DNA from: Meconema thalassinum
Lineage: Eukaryota; Arthropoda; Insecta; Orthoptera; Tettigoniidae
Reading direction: 5' to 3'
DNA length: 64,000 nt
Assembly: GCA_946902985.2 (NCBI GenBank)
Contig: OX336389.2
Location: forward strand, 1,009,019,441 to 1,009,083,440
Shown here one piece after another: positions 35,615 through 46,517 of the stretch; position 1 is the first letter of the stretch; each line of letters begins with the position of its first letter. The translations under genes and the position numbers were made by a program. The notes below the pieces were generated by a model that did no database searches, was not told where the DNA came from, and worked only from the letters and a program-made list of their open reading frames with translations.

Positions 35615-38600
35615 TATATCAAGGATCCCACCGCCTCACGATAAGGAACCCTGGCCGAAACCTTTTCTCCGTCTTCACTTTCTTCGCGTCCAACTGGGGT
35701 AGACACTCCATTTGACTCGGCCATCCCAAATTTTTCTAGGATTTTCCTCGTATAATCCTCTTGACTGATTGCAATTGATCCATCATGGTTTTGTTGTAAC
35801 TTCATGCCCAGGAAATTGTTGAGAGATCCTCTGGTCGTGTGAAATTCCTGCTGAAGTTTTTCCATGAACTGCTAGATGTCTTCTTCGTTGCCAATTACCA
35901 GACCATCGTCCACAAAGATTACAACAGCCAACCACTTTCCATTTTTGTTGCTGTAAAAGAGACAAGGATCAGCTTTGCTGTTTTTGAATCCAGCTTTCTC
36001 CATGAACTTCTTGAAACGCTTGTTCCAGCAGCGTGGAGCCTGTTTTAAACCATATAAGCTTCTTTTTAGATGACACACTCGGCCAGTACCGTCCTAATGA
36101 CCTTCTGGTTGTTCCATGACCACATCTTCTTCAAGCTCGCCGTTCAAGAAGGCCGTCTTGACATCAAATTGACAAAGTTTCATCTCCTTTTCGACAGCTA
36201 CTGCCAACAGAGATCGAATGGTATCATACCGTGCAACAGGGCTGAATGTTTCTTCATAATCGATTCCTTGCTGTTGCACATAGCCTTTGGCTACCAGTCG
36301 TGCCTTGAAGCGAACTTCTCAACTGTCCGTTGTCTTCTGTCGAAGAACCCACCGATTTTTCAGGACCCGTGCACCATTTGGACGCTCAACCAATTTCCAG
36401 GTATCATTTTCCTTTAAGGACTCCAATTCTTCATTAATTGCTTTCAGCCACTGACTTTTATCACTAGACTGCAGCGCTTCAGAGTATGAGTCAGGATTCT
36501 TTTCAGCGCTAGATGGTCCAGCCATGTACATGTAATTTCCACTGATCATCCACGATGGCTTCTTACTTTCACGTTTGCTTTCCCTTCTTTCTTCAGTCTC
36601 TCCTTCTTCCTCATCTTCGCTTCCTCCAGAACTGGATGCCGAAGCAAAATCTTCAATTTCGCTTAACTTCTCATCTGACTCCGACCTCCTCTGTAGGCCT
36701 ACATCAGACGATGAATTAGACTGATTCCTCTCCACACGTTCTTCAAGCGTGACTTCAACCTTTCCGGCGTTGGCGCGCAGATTGCAGACAACTTCAGGTT
36801 TGAATTTCACATCATGGCTTAGAACAACCTTTCCCTGAGTTGGAATCCAGACTCTAAATCCATCCCTGTCGTTCACGTACCCAACCAGATGTCCAAAAAC
36901 AGCTTTGTCGTCGAACTTTGAGCGACAATTCTTGTCGATATGCACGTAGCATTCTGTTCCAAAGATCTTCAGATGACTGAGACTTCCCAATGGTCGTCCA
37001 TACCACAATTCATAGGGAGATTTGTTTTCAATGGATGACTTCCCAGTGCGATTCAGGAGGTACACCGCAGTGTTGCAGGCTTCAGCCCAAAGTTGTTTCG
37101 TTAACTTGCTGGGATTCAGCATAGATTTTGCGCACTCCACAATCGTCCGATTTTCACGTTCCGCAACTCCGTTTTGTTGTAGTGTGTACGGCGTAGTAAT
37201 GCTGTGTTCTATGACTCTGCTTGCGAGTAGTTCAGAAACCTTCTTGTTATCAAATTCTTTTCCTCCATCACACCTGAACAGCTTCACGACGTATCCATTT
37301 GTTTTGGCTTCATTCAGGAACTGTTCCGGAACGGTGTACACTTCACTTTTGTGCTTTAAAAAGAAAACTCGTCGAAACTTGCTGAAATCATCCTTGAAAC
37401 ATACGTAGTAGCGTGCCTTTCCAAGAGATTCAGTAGACATTGGTCCATTCACATCGGCGTGGATTTGTTCACCGGTGGCTGTTCGATTCATTCGTGTCTT
37501 GAATGACAGTCGATGCATTTTTCCCATTGCACATCCATCGCAGAAATCCTCTTTACACATGTCTACATTGATGTTCATCTGCTTCAGTACATTCTTGACA
37601 TGCGCTTTGTGTTGATGACCAAATCGTTCATGGTAGATCTGCAGTTTGTCCGACGATGTAGCTAAATTAACTTGAATGGGTTGCGCCGGTTTCACGACGC
37701 GCATGTCAAGTACATACAGACCATGACTCACACGTCCAGCCATCATCGCCTTTCCAGTAACCTTGTCTTCAATTCTAACAGTTAGGTCGTCAAGTCTTGC
37801 ACAAAAACCTTTCCTTGCAGCAGCTTTCACAGAAAACAGATGAGCCATTGCATCGGGAACATACAAAACTTCAGTCATCTCAGCACTCAGCCAAGCGTTG
37901 TTCAGCCGCACTTGAATGTTTACAGTTCCTTTGCTGTGAGCTAGCATGCTCACACCTCGTTTTCCTAGCAAAATCTTCTCTGGAGCAGCAAACTTGACGT
38001 ATATTGTAAAATACTGTTTGTTCGCGGTGATGTGATTTGTGGCGCCACTGTCGCAGTACCACTCGTCGGCTTGAACAAAGTCGCCGTCTAACGCACTCAT
38101 CGCATGTGTCAGAAACGAAGCATTGTTCTCCTTATTTTTGTTTCTAGTGTCACCCTCTTTCTTCTTCACTGGACATTCACTTGCCCAATGGCCCAATTCC
38201 TTACATTTGAAACATGGAAACTTCTGCTTTACTCGTTGAACATTTTTCTTCGACTCGTCATCAGCGCTGCCTTTGCCACTGCCATACTGGGAATGCTTCT
38301 TGGGAGCACTACGTACCACAAACGCAGTCGATTCCACGTTTCCTTGGTCACGCAGTTCAATCGTGCACAATTTTTCAATCAAGTTCACAGTTTGATTTTC
38401 CGTCGGAATCGTGTCCCACACATCCTTGAAATTATCATATTCTTTTCCCAGCGTGGATAAAATTCGACCGTTCAAAATCCTTTCAGATAACGTGTTTTCG
38501 TTGTGCTTTTGTAGTTCGTCGTTCAGATCCTGATAAAGCTTCTGTAACTTCGCGACATGGGTGCTGATGTCCTCCTTGTCGTCACGTGTCACTCGGAAGA

Positions 38601-39063
38601 ATGACTCGATCAACATGTTCAGTCGCTGCGTACTGCTTCGTTCGAACCGTGCGCTCAATTTTGTCCAAATTTCACTGGCATTGGTGCACGTCAACACGAG
38701 CTCGGCAACAGATTTTCCTAGCGCACCTGCTAGCAAACTGGCCGCTTTCGCGTCTTCTTTCAACCACTGCTTATATGCCGCTTTTTGTTGCGCAGTTGCA
38801 TCTGCCGGCAACACAGGACACTTTTTCGAACCATCAACAATATTTTCCAGTTCATACGACCGCAAAACCATCAACACATGCCATTTCCACTTTGCCCAGT
38901 CTTCAGGTCCTTCAAGTTTATCCACTTGAACTTTGTAGTCACTGCCGGCTGCCATTTTGAGGTTATCCTTACTCACAAAAAATACAGCACGTGTTCCACA
39001 GGCGCTCAGCTTCGGATCCACTCACGAGATAATGCCATTTACACGTGGCCTGGGCCCATAACC

Positions 39064-39248
39064 TGTTAGTTTTAATGTAAATCTTTATTTATCAAGTGAG
39101 AAATACAATACATCTTTTGAGACGCTTGTCACATGTCACGCGAACACGCACAGACTTTGCACTGACTCGTGTTTTGTTCTCTTCTTTATTGTACATGTCT
39201 ATTTCACCAGGTGGCGCTACTGTGCTATTTTTCTTTCAAATATTAACA
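39064..39248 (-). repeat. Copia-1 5' LTR (185 bp)
   Basis: It matches 33257-33453 except for a 12-bp deletion near 39105 and a few substitutions. On the minus strand it is directly followed by the primer-binding site. Confidence 0.92.
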
Positions 39249-39525
39249 GTAAAGATTTATTTTCACAACTGAAACTTGACAGTGGTTTCCTTTAAGAAAT
39301 TGTATCTTCATGGAAAGACAACGTGGCGTTTGTGGAAGCTAAAAAGAAGGTTTCTACCTTAAAAGAAGCTAATGACACAGCTGAAAGAGCTGTTAAACTA
39401 ATGACAGACTTTCATGGTTTGATTACCGCAGATGAACAACAGAAGCAGTTCTTAATTCATTGAGTGCAAGAACATAGAAAAATTTACCCAGACTGTAAAA
39501 AAGAGACTTTAAAGAGGAAATATCC
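39249..39525 (+). pseudogene. hAT-like transposase, C-terminal end
   Basis: Together with about 33219-33256, this gives the C-terminal block of the hAT-derived family. The motif ANDTAERAVKLM and the following GLITADEQQKQFLI and EHRKIYP are characteristic. Stops at about 39292 and 39462 break it. The right terminal inverted repeat follows at 39817-39830. The spacer 39526-39816 is AT-rich with no further coding. Confidence 0.7.
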
Positions 39526-39838
39526 AAATGAATAAATATAAAAATTGTATCTTCTTTGTTACTTACAAGAAGAGCATTATATAAATTTCTGTTTTCATTT
39601 ACTGTATATTTCTCTAAAATAATTGTTTTGTGTGATCATCTGCAACTACATTTAAGAGAGACTTTAAGCGGCTATTTTCTAATACTTTTAGGCCCCGTCG
39701 GCACGGGTTAAAATTAATGTGGGAAGTTGAAATTCTGTACTTGGGTAACTAATAGACTAATAAACACAATAATGGGGTATGCGTTTCAATAAATGGAAAA
39801 AAAATGTTTGCCCTTTTAAGGGACACCCTAATGTAGGT

Positions 39839-40972
39839 CTACGGTGAAATCGAACCGAATATGATTTTTAAATGGAAACACATTCAGATATGATGATTAT
39901 TCGTATTAGGTGCTTCTGTTCATGTGTGTCTGTTGGTATACTCACCCAGTCACTCTTTGTAACTTTTGATTATCTGGAGCAATTTCAATGAAACTTGATA
40001 AGGATTTACTACTAACCCATCCGATACCGATGGGCAGTTTCAATTTTGATATCACGAATCCAACTTGGCAGCCGTGCAGAACATTTCACCAGTGCTCGAA
40101 ATCTCCGAAACTATTGCAGCAATCAACCTGAAGTTTGGTATGGTGATAGAGGATAGATCAGTTTACATTATATGATTAAAATAAAAAAAGAACTAATAAG
40201 CACAATACCAACATGGTGGCCACGCAAAAATCAAATATTTCAAATTGACTTCTGGCAACAGAATCATCCGAATGCGTTGGAACTGTGCATAGCAAATATT
40301 TATTTACATTTAAACATATTGGTATCTAATGCAATTCAAGTGTTTAAAAATTCACGATATGGCTGTGCGAAATTTTCAAAACATGTTTCAATTTGTCCTG
40401 TGTCCTATTCAAACTATCGAAATGAAACTTGTATAATTGTTGTTTTAAGGGGCCAAACATCTAGGTGACAGTGAAAATCAAAACCAACTACAGACTTAAA
40501 CACTTTCTTACGTACTGGAAGAAGGTATGAATTTAAAAAAAAGGAAAAGAAGTAATGGACAGGAGGAAAAGGAATGAGGAGTGAGGAACTTGGAAGGAAG
40601 GAGAGCCATCGCAGGCAGATAGGAAAGGGAAAAGGCCCGCCCCAAAGTCTGTAGAAAAAGGGGAAATGGAGCCAGCTCAGGAATCCCTCGGGGTCTCCAA
40701 CTCCCAAACACGCCTGCCGTGAGCCCTTGAGGGCGTAGCACTATTCAGGGTGCACCAGAAGTGGTAGGGTTACACACACCCTGCCTCCTTTAGGGCCTTG
40801 AGCAGAAGGCAAGAAATATCATGAAAAGAGATTGATATGTTGTGTAAAGAAAAGGAAGGCTGACCCCTTTAAGAATGAGGGATCAGAAAAGATGAGACAA
40901 GGGTCAATTAAGGTGGGAAAGTCACCCTAGGCTTCGGATGTCCTAATACCGTCGAGGTCGGAAGAGAACAAG
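39839..40972. other. No gene seen between the hAT-like element and copia-2
   Basis: Sequence up to about 40470 is AT-rich without motif-bearing frames. From 40500 to 40960 it is purine-rich on the plus strand, with a GC-richer block (gagcccttgagggcgtagca) that may be a SINE or repeat body. I found no ends or TSD. Confidence 0.4.
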
Positions 40973-40974
40973 TG

Positions 40975-41211
40975 TGTTAGAACACATTTGAAACACAAAC
41001 ATACACACACAATAATAAACAAATGTACGAGAGTATCGGTGTTTTTCAAATCAAGTGCTGCTATCTTCCATGCTCAGTGTTTTGTTTTCAACCTTGCATA
41101 CAGTTAGGTTAATTTAGTGTCGGGTCAAAAGTACTATGTATTTTACAGTAAATAAATACACGTTTGTTTAAACTGTTTAATTGACTTTGCCCTGAGCTTG
41201 TTCCGCTGACA
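40975..41211 (+). repeat. Probable 5' LTR of copia-2
   Basis: The segment starts TGTTAGAACACATTTG and ends CCGCTGACA, with an AATAAA at about 41152. It is directly followed by the primer site ggttatgggcccag (41212), the same site that follows the copia-1 LTR. The matching 3' LTR is not in the window, so the start is inferred. Confidence 0.6.
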
Positions 41212-41322
41212 GGTTATGGGCCCAGTGTCGTGACCGGAACACGAAAAATTCAGTGTGAACAAAAAATGACTCTAAACCTACCACGCGTTCGGCCGCAAGC
41301 TCGGTCAAGTTTTGTATCTCGA

Positions 41323-41595
41323 GATGGCTGCACAAAGCGCGAGGATCGAACTTCTCGACAAACAAAACTACGATACGTGGAAGCTCCAGATGGAAGCCAT
41401 CGTGGTGAAGAACGACATGTGGGAGTATGCTGGCGGTGTAAAAGTCAAACCCGAACCGGCAGCCGACAACGCCAACGCTGCTGCCGTGTTGGAATGGAAC
41501 AAAAACCACAGGAAAGCGAAATCCGAATCATCTTTGCGATCTCACCTTCCGAACTCAAAAAGGTAAAGAATGTTGAAACCTCACGAGCCATGGTG
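41323..41595 (+). pseudogene. Copia-2 Gag, N-terminal part
   Basis: It contains LLDKQNYDTWKLQMEAIV, the start of copia-type Gag (DUF4219/UBN2). The frame shifts near 41500, after which ISPSELKKVKNVETS continues the domain until the LINE begins. Confidence 0.75.
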
Positions 41596-41623
41596 CTTTT
41601 CCGGAGCTCTCAGGTGTGCTGAA

Positions 41624-42600
41624 ATGGGTTGTTCTCTGGAGTGTTATCGCGCGAGGATCGGACTGTGGTATGTGAAGGGTAGTCGGGATTTCCGGTGTTT
41701 GTGTGTGCATACGTGGCCTAGTAACTTGTGGTTTATAGCCCTCGTGACAGCTGCGTTGTTAGTTATTGGTGGAGTGGAAGTGAATCCAGGCCCTGTTACT
41801 CCAAATGAAAATCAGGCAAATGATCCAGTGGCAGCATTCAAGTGTTCGACGTGCAGCAAAACATTGAAGAACGGTGTTCAGTGTGGACTATGTGAGAAAT
41901 GGTTTCACTTCGGCTGTATTAAGGTCAAGAAGGAGGATTGTGATGTCGGGAATTGGTTTTGTAAAGTATGTGATACGCCGGACTGTTTGAGGGTGCAAAT
42001 CAAAGCAAGGGATCAAATAATGCAGGAACTTAAATCAAAGCTTCGTGAATCAGAGGAAACGGTGAAGGATGTGACTGAACGGCTTTCTACTGGGATCAGT
42101 GTGGAAGAGGGCGTGCAGGAGCAAACTGAGGATGACGTTATCATAATGGGTGATTCTATGATACGATGGAGTGCGAATATCTCGAGGAAATCAGGTGCGA
42201 AAGTGCGGTGTTATCCGGGGATTAAAATTGACCAGCTTGCCCAACAAGTGGAAGAAGCAAATGTAGAGGACTGTGAAAAAGTTAGTGTTGTTGCTCCATG
42301 TTGGGACGAACGATTTGAAGAAGAGGGCTACAGCTGATTACATCATGGGGGAGCTCTACGAACTAGGCAGAGACGCTAAAAGCAAGTTTAGAAATGCAAA
42401 AATTATAATGAGTGGCATTGTTCGGCGGGGAGATGTTCCGTCAAGGCTGTACATGACCGCATGGACTGGGTTTGTGCACAACTGGGATTAGTGTACGTAG
42501 ATGCTGACTGCTGGATTGGTGGCCGTGACTTGGCCCGAGACGGGCTACATTTAAATCGACGGGGCGCTTTCAACCCAGGAAGCCAACATGACAGGGTCAT
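41624..42600 (+). pseudogene. LINE ORF1: 2A-like motif, PHD finger, SGNH esterase
   Basis: A hydrophobic segment (LWFIALVTAALLVI) leads into GGVEVNPGP at 41768-41794, a 2A-like ribosome-skipping motif variant. A PHD-type zinc finger follows (CSTCSKTL, CGLCEKWFHFGC, WFCKVC; 41850-41970), then a coiled-coil stretch. The SGNH hydrolase starts at IIMGDSMIRW (42149), continues with HVGTNDL (42297) and ends at RDGLHLNRRG (42537). Frameshifts near 42290 and 42480 break it. CR1-clade ORF1 proteins with PHD and esterase are known. Confidence 0.8.
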
Positions 42601-42694
42601 CGGTTCGTGCCGGCCATTGTGAGGAGGAGCAGGTCCAGAGGTTGCCAGCCGACAGGAACAGAAGGAGCTACTTCGGGATATTTGCTGCGGAGGT

Positions 42695-45453
42695 AAGACT
42701 CTAAGATTACTGCAGATTAATTGTCAGAGTTTAGGAAATAAATTAATTGAATTTTGGAATCTTGTAGAGACGTATTCTCCGGACATTGTCATTGCTACTG
42801 AATCTTGGTTATATGAGGATATAAATAGTAATGAAATAATTCAAGCGACCTACGAAATGTACAGAAGGGATCGGGGGAAGCGAGGTGGTGGGCTATTTAT
42901 TTGTGTGCGCAAAAATATAGCTAGTTTCTTAAAGTGGGCTGATACGGATCATGAAATGTTATGTGTACAAATTTCGGATAAAGGGAATAAATTCCCTCTT
43001 CAGGTGATAGGGGCGTATAGAGCACCGAAAGACAACTTTTCGCTTCTCGACACATTGTATGATAAAACTTGTACGGGTAATGCTATGAAAAAGAGCATAA
43101 TAATTGCCGGAGATTTAAACCTCCCCAAAGTAGACTGGTCTGGTGAGTCAACTAGCTGTGGTCAAGCTCAGAGCGCTGCAAACAAATTCTTAAGGGAGGG
43201 GGGGGGGGGATTTTCCCAAGTAGTTGACTTCCCAACTAGAGGCAATAATACCTTAGATGTTTATCTCGTAAGGCCTGTAGAGCTGTATATTAACTGTCTG
43301 AAAGTACCAGGAATTAGTGGCCATTGTGGGGTTGAATTAAATATTAGATACGGTGACATTACAAAATTAGACTCTGATGTATAGCAAATAAGATCATATT
43401 CCAGTATCGCAGGGCGGATCAGGGGTATTTGAATGAGCTATTTGTAGGATGGGCATCGGAAGGAAATCACATTAATATCCTGTGGACTAACTTTTTGAAA
43501 ATTTTAAATAGCGCTATTGATAAATTTGTTCCATTTAAATTACTGAAACATAACCCAGATCCTGAGTATTACACACGGGAAATCAAGAGTCTTAAACGGA
43601 AAATTAGGAAATTATACAATAAAAGACATGATAGTGACAAGTATATGTTTAAATTTAAGTCCTTATCAAGAGAGTTCGTCTTAAAAAGAGGGCTGCTCAT
43701 GACAATTATATGCAAGGTTTACTTGGTTCGGGAGGCGATGGGTGGACATAATTTTACAGTTATGTTAGGAGAAGAAAGGGAAATTCAAAGAATTTGTCGA
43801 TGATAATGTCCGGTGACGGTAAATTAATTACTGAAAAGCAGGCCATTGCTAATGAATTAAATGACTTTTATGGTAGTGTGTTCAATAAATCCAATAGCTG
43901 TGTGTTGGACCTTAACGGTGAATCAGGGGCTCCACTTCTCCAAATAAACCAGTCAGCAATTGTAAAGCTAATACAAAAATTATGTTACAATATATTGAAG
44001 GGTCCTGATAATATTGTTAGTGAAGTACTTAAACTTGGAGGTAGGGCCGTGGCACGATACTTGGAGGTGATGTTTAATGTGTCCATAAACAATGCGCAAA
44101 TCCCAGATGACAGGAAAAGAGCTACGGTAGTCCCAATATTTAAGGGAGGGAGCAGACTTGAATTGGGCAACTACAGGCCGGTTAGTCTTACGTCCATCGT
44201 TTGTAAACTGATGGAGCATCTCATTTGCGACTACTTGAGGGAACAGTGGGAAACATTATCATGGTTTAATGATAGGCAACATGGATTTCGGAAAGGTTAC
44301 TCATGCGAGAGTCAGATGCTATCACTTTTTCAAGATATTAGCGAATCGTTAGACGATGGAGTTTCAGTCGACGCCGTAGTTATAGATTTTGCGAAGGCAT
44401 TTGATGTCGTGCCGCATCACATGCTACTCCAAAAATTAGCTTCGACGAAGATTGATAAAAGAGTAATTTTATGGATCCAAGAATTTTTGACGGGTCGTTC
44501 CCAGAAAGTGAAAGTTGAAGGCCGATTCTCGAATGAAATTACCGTAACGTCGGGTATCCCTCAGGGCAGCGTAATCGTAACTTCGTTATTTTTGGCGTTT
44601 ATAAATGACTTACCAAATGGGATTCGCAGTGACTGTCGATTGTTTGCGGATGATTGTGTAATATATCGAAAGATAAGACAATGCAGTACTTCAAGATGAC
44701 CTGAACCTGGTCTATAAGTGGGCGATTGAAAATAAAATGAAAATAAACACAAGAAAATGTAGTCTAATAAAAATAGGGAAAGTGCGAAGGCAAGATTTTC
44801 AATATAACATTGGCTCGGAAATACTTGTAGAAGAAGATTCTTGCAAATATTTTCGCGTTCACGTAAGAAATGATATGAAATGGAGTAGTCTTATAGGATG
44901 TGTAGTTTCTAAAGCTTACAAATCCCTGCACTTTGTAATGAGGGTATTAAAAGGAAGTAGTACCTCTGCTAAAGAATTAGGATATTTGTCACTTGTAAGA
45001 CCTATTCTGGAATACGCCTCGGCGGTTTGGGATCCATATCAAGTAGGGCTCATAAATGAGTTGGAAATGGTACAAAGAAAGGCCGCTAGATTTGTGCTCA
45101 GTGACTTTAATCCCAGGAGCAGCGTGAGCCGTATGTTAAAGAAACTTGGGTGGGAATCACTTGAAGCTTGGAGGATGAAATCTAGACTCTGCGGTTTGTA
45201 CAACACGTATACAAATCAACCAGCTTGGGGTGAGCTTAGCAAACATATGGAAAAGCCTACTTAGATGGATAGGAGCGATCATCCTTTCAAAGTTAAGGGC
45301 CGACCACAGCGAACAAATTATGGTAAATATTCTTTCGTAAACCGTGCCATTGATAATTGGAACCCTCTACCTGCCGCAGTCTTAGAGCCTTTTCCCAAAC
45401 ATATAGGTGTGTTTAAGAAAAGGCTGACTATTTATGTAAATACTCCAGTTTAA
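42695..45453 (+). pseudogene. LINE ORF2: endonuclease and reverse transcriptase
   Basis: The EEP endonuclease spans 42695-43380 (INCQSLGNKLIEFW, ATESWLYEDI, IIAGDLNLPKVDW). The RT spans about 43790-44680 (GNYRPVSLTSIVCKLMEHL, VIDFAKAFDVVPH, GIPQGSVI, FADDCVIY). The C-terminal block LVRPILEYASAVWDPYQ and WNPLPAAVLEPFP ends at 45453. Breaks include a stop at 43382 and frameshifts near 43800 and 44695 plus a stop at 45262. The glycine-rich run ggggggggggg at 43198-43208 may be a slippage site. Confidence 0.85.
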
Positions 45454-45566
45454 TTGTTAGTGAATTGTTATGAACAATTATTTATTTATTTGTTATGTAT
45501 ATCTAATTTGCCACCGGGGGACACACCCCCAATTGCAAATAAACGATTGAATGAAATGAATGAATG

Positions 45567-46494
45567 TGGACGAAATTGCGCGATATCTATCTGTCGCAAG
45601 GACCAGAGCGGACGGCAACACTCCTGAAACGGCTCACCCTGCATCAGATGGCGGACGGTGGGGACATACGCGAGCATCTCGGCGAGTTTTTCGATACTGT
45701 TGACAAACTCGGCGACATGTAGATAAACATCCACCCAGATCAACTGGCGATAATGTTGCTGTACAGCTTGCCGTTGTCCTTCGATAATTTCCGCTGCGCC
45801 ATTGAGTCACGTGACGAGCTGCCAACCCTTGAAACTCTGAGAGCCAAAATCACGGAGGAGAGCGAGACCCGAAAAATTGGAACATCCAACGATGGCTCCG
45901 CCGTCATGTTCACAAAAATCAAAAATTCCCGCAAAAGAAGAATTCGCCGCATCAGAAAGACAAGGACGGAAACCAAAGTGTCAAATTTGCAAGAAAATCT
46001 GCCATAAACCATCGGATTGTTGGTACGGCAAGAAAAACAAAAAATCTAACGAGGAACAAGCAACGGATTCCGGAAACGTCTGCTACCACGTCGGTAATGG
46101 TGCTGCGTCGATAATGCTCAGTCGTGACTTGTGCCTCGACAATGGCGCCACGACACACCTGTGTCGCACTGCGGAAAGTTTACGTCAACTGTACATCAAC
46201 AAACGCGCTACACTCAATTTTGCAAATGACAGTTCAACTCCGATCACCGGAAAAGGGACAGTTTCATTCAAAACCGACGTGAATGTGACTCTTAACGACG
46301 CATCTCACGTGCCGGACTTACGCACAAATCTCATGTCGGTGAGCAAAATCACCGATCACGATTCCGATGTCTTGTTTTGTAAACAAGGTGCAGTGGTCCT
46401 GAACGCGAGTGGCGAAATCGAGTTGTGCGTGGATCGAGTCGGGGACTTATATTCTGTGCGCGAACAAGACGAGAATGCATGTGATGCGTCGTGA
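45567..46494 (+). pseudogene. Copia-2 Gag, zinc knuckle and protease
   Basis: The Gag part reads TLLKRLTLHQMADGG and later LLYSLPLSFDNFRCAIES, with a stop at 45720. After a frameshift the CCHC knuckle (CQICKKICHKPSDC) and protease region follow. The active site reads LDNGATTH, where copia proteases have DSGA. A TGA closes the frame at 46492-46494, about 15 bp before the palindrome's TSD. Confidence 0.8.
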
Positions 46495-46517
46495 AACGAA
46501 AAGAGAGTGTCACTTGA

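Larger units (their letters stand above)
33516..39021 (-). pseudogene. Copia Gag-Pol, broken by three stops and a Tc1 insertion
   Basis: The first frame (39021-36319, 900 codons) has Gag, a CCHC knuckle (CFKCKELGHWASECP) and protease (WYCDSGATNHIT). The integrase has FGHQHKAHV, HADVNGPMS, FRCDGGKEFDN and an RENRTI block, and the RT begins at its end. The RT ([29 protein letters not shown]) is cut by three in-frame stops at 36319-36321, 36094-36096 and 35872-35874, all in one frame. RNase H (SDADYAGDKRTRRSTTG, LADLLTKPLE) ends at 33516. The Tc1 element at 34152-35614 splits the RT from the RNase H. No frameshift is needed elsewhere. Confidence 0.9.
33257..39248 (-). mobile_element. Copia LTR retrotransposon with TSD GTAAA
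   Basis: LTRs at 33257-33453 and 39064-39248 begin and end TG..CA. The flanks carry a perfect 5-bp TSD, GTAAA (33252-33256 and 39249-39253), and the hAT-like coding sequence is continuous across the insertion. The primer-binding site on the minus strand (ggttatgggcccaggcc, 39063-39047) directly follows the 5' LTR. The LTRs differ by a 12-bp indel (aaaatacaaatc, present only on the left) and a few substitutions, so the insertion is not brand new. Confidence 0.93.
11943..39830 (+). mobile_element. hAT-like DNA transposon enlarged to 27.9 kb by nested insertions
   Basis: The ends are inverted repeats: TAGGGTGTCCCTTA at 11943 and its reverse complement ending at 39830, with a second inner match (acccgtgccgac near 12059 and its complement near 39697). 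They are flanked by a perfect 8-bp duplication ATGTAGGT at 11935-11942 and 39831-39838, the size typical of hAT elements. Coding fragments of one transposase-like protein run in order through the span, at 12226-12513, 13255-14334, 18280-18520, about 33219-33256 and 39249-39525. They are separated by a SINE, an RTE LINE, another SINE, a gypsy element with duplicated flank and a copia element. Subtracting these leaves about 3.3 kb, a normal autonomous hAT size. Confidence 0.88.
41595..45567 (+). mobile_element. CR1-like LINE (PHD + esterase ORF1, EEP-RT ORF2)
   Basis: It has a two-ORF LINE layout. The 3' end has a stem (gggggacacaccccc, 45517-45531), gcaaataaa, and a (TGAA)n tail at 45549-45567, a typical microsatellite 3' end. 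Copia Gag coding resumes directly after it. The 5' boundary near 41595 is inferred from where copia homology stops. Confidence 0.82.
40975..46517 (+). mobile_element. Copia-2 element, left part, split by a LINE and by the palindrome
   Basis: It has the LTR, primer site, Gag N-terminus (41323-41595), Gag continuation after a CR1-like LINE (45567-45876), zinc knuckle and protease (45877-46494). The 14.1-kb palindrome follows, and the integrase pre-domain resumes at 60631. All parts are plus strand and in the family's normal order. The rest of pol and the 3' LTR are missing to the right. Confidence 0.85.
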
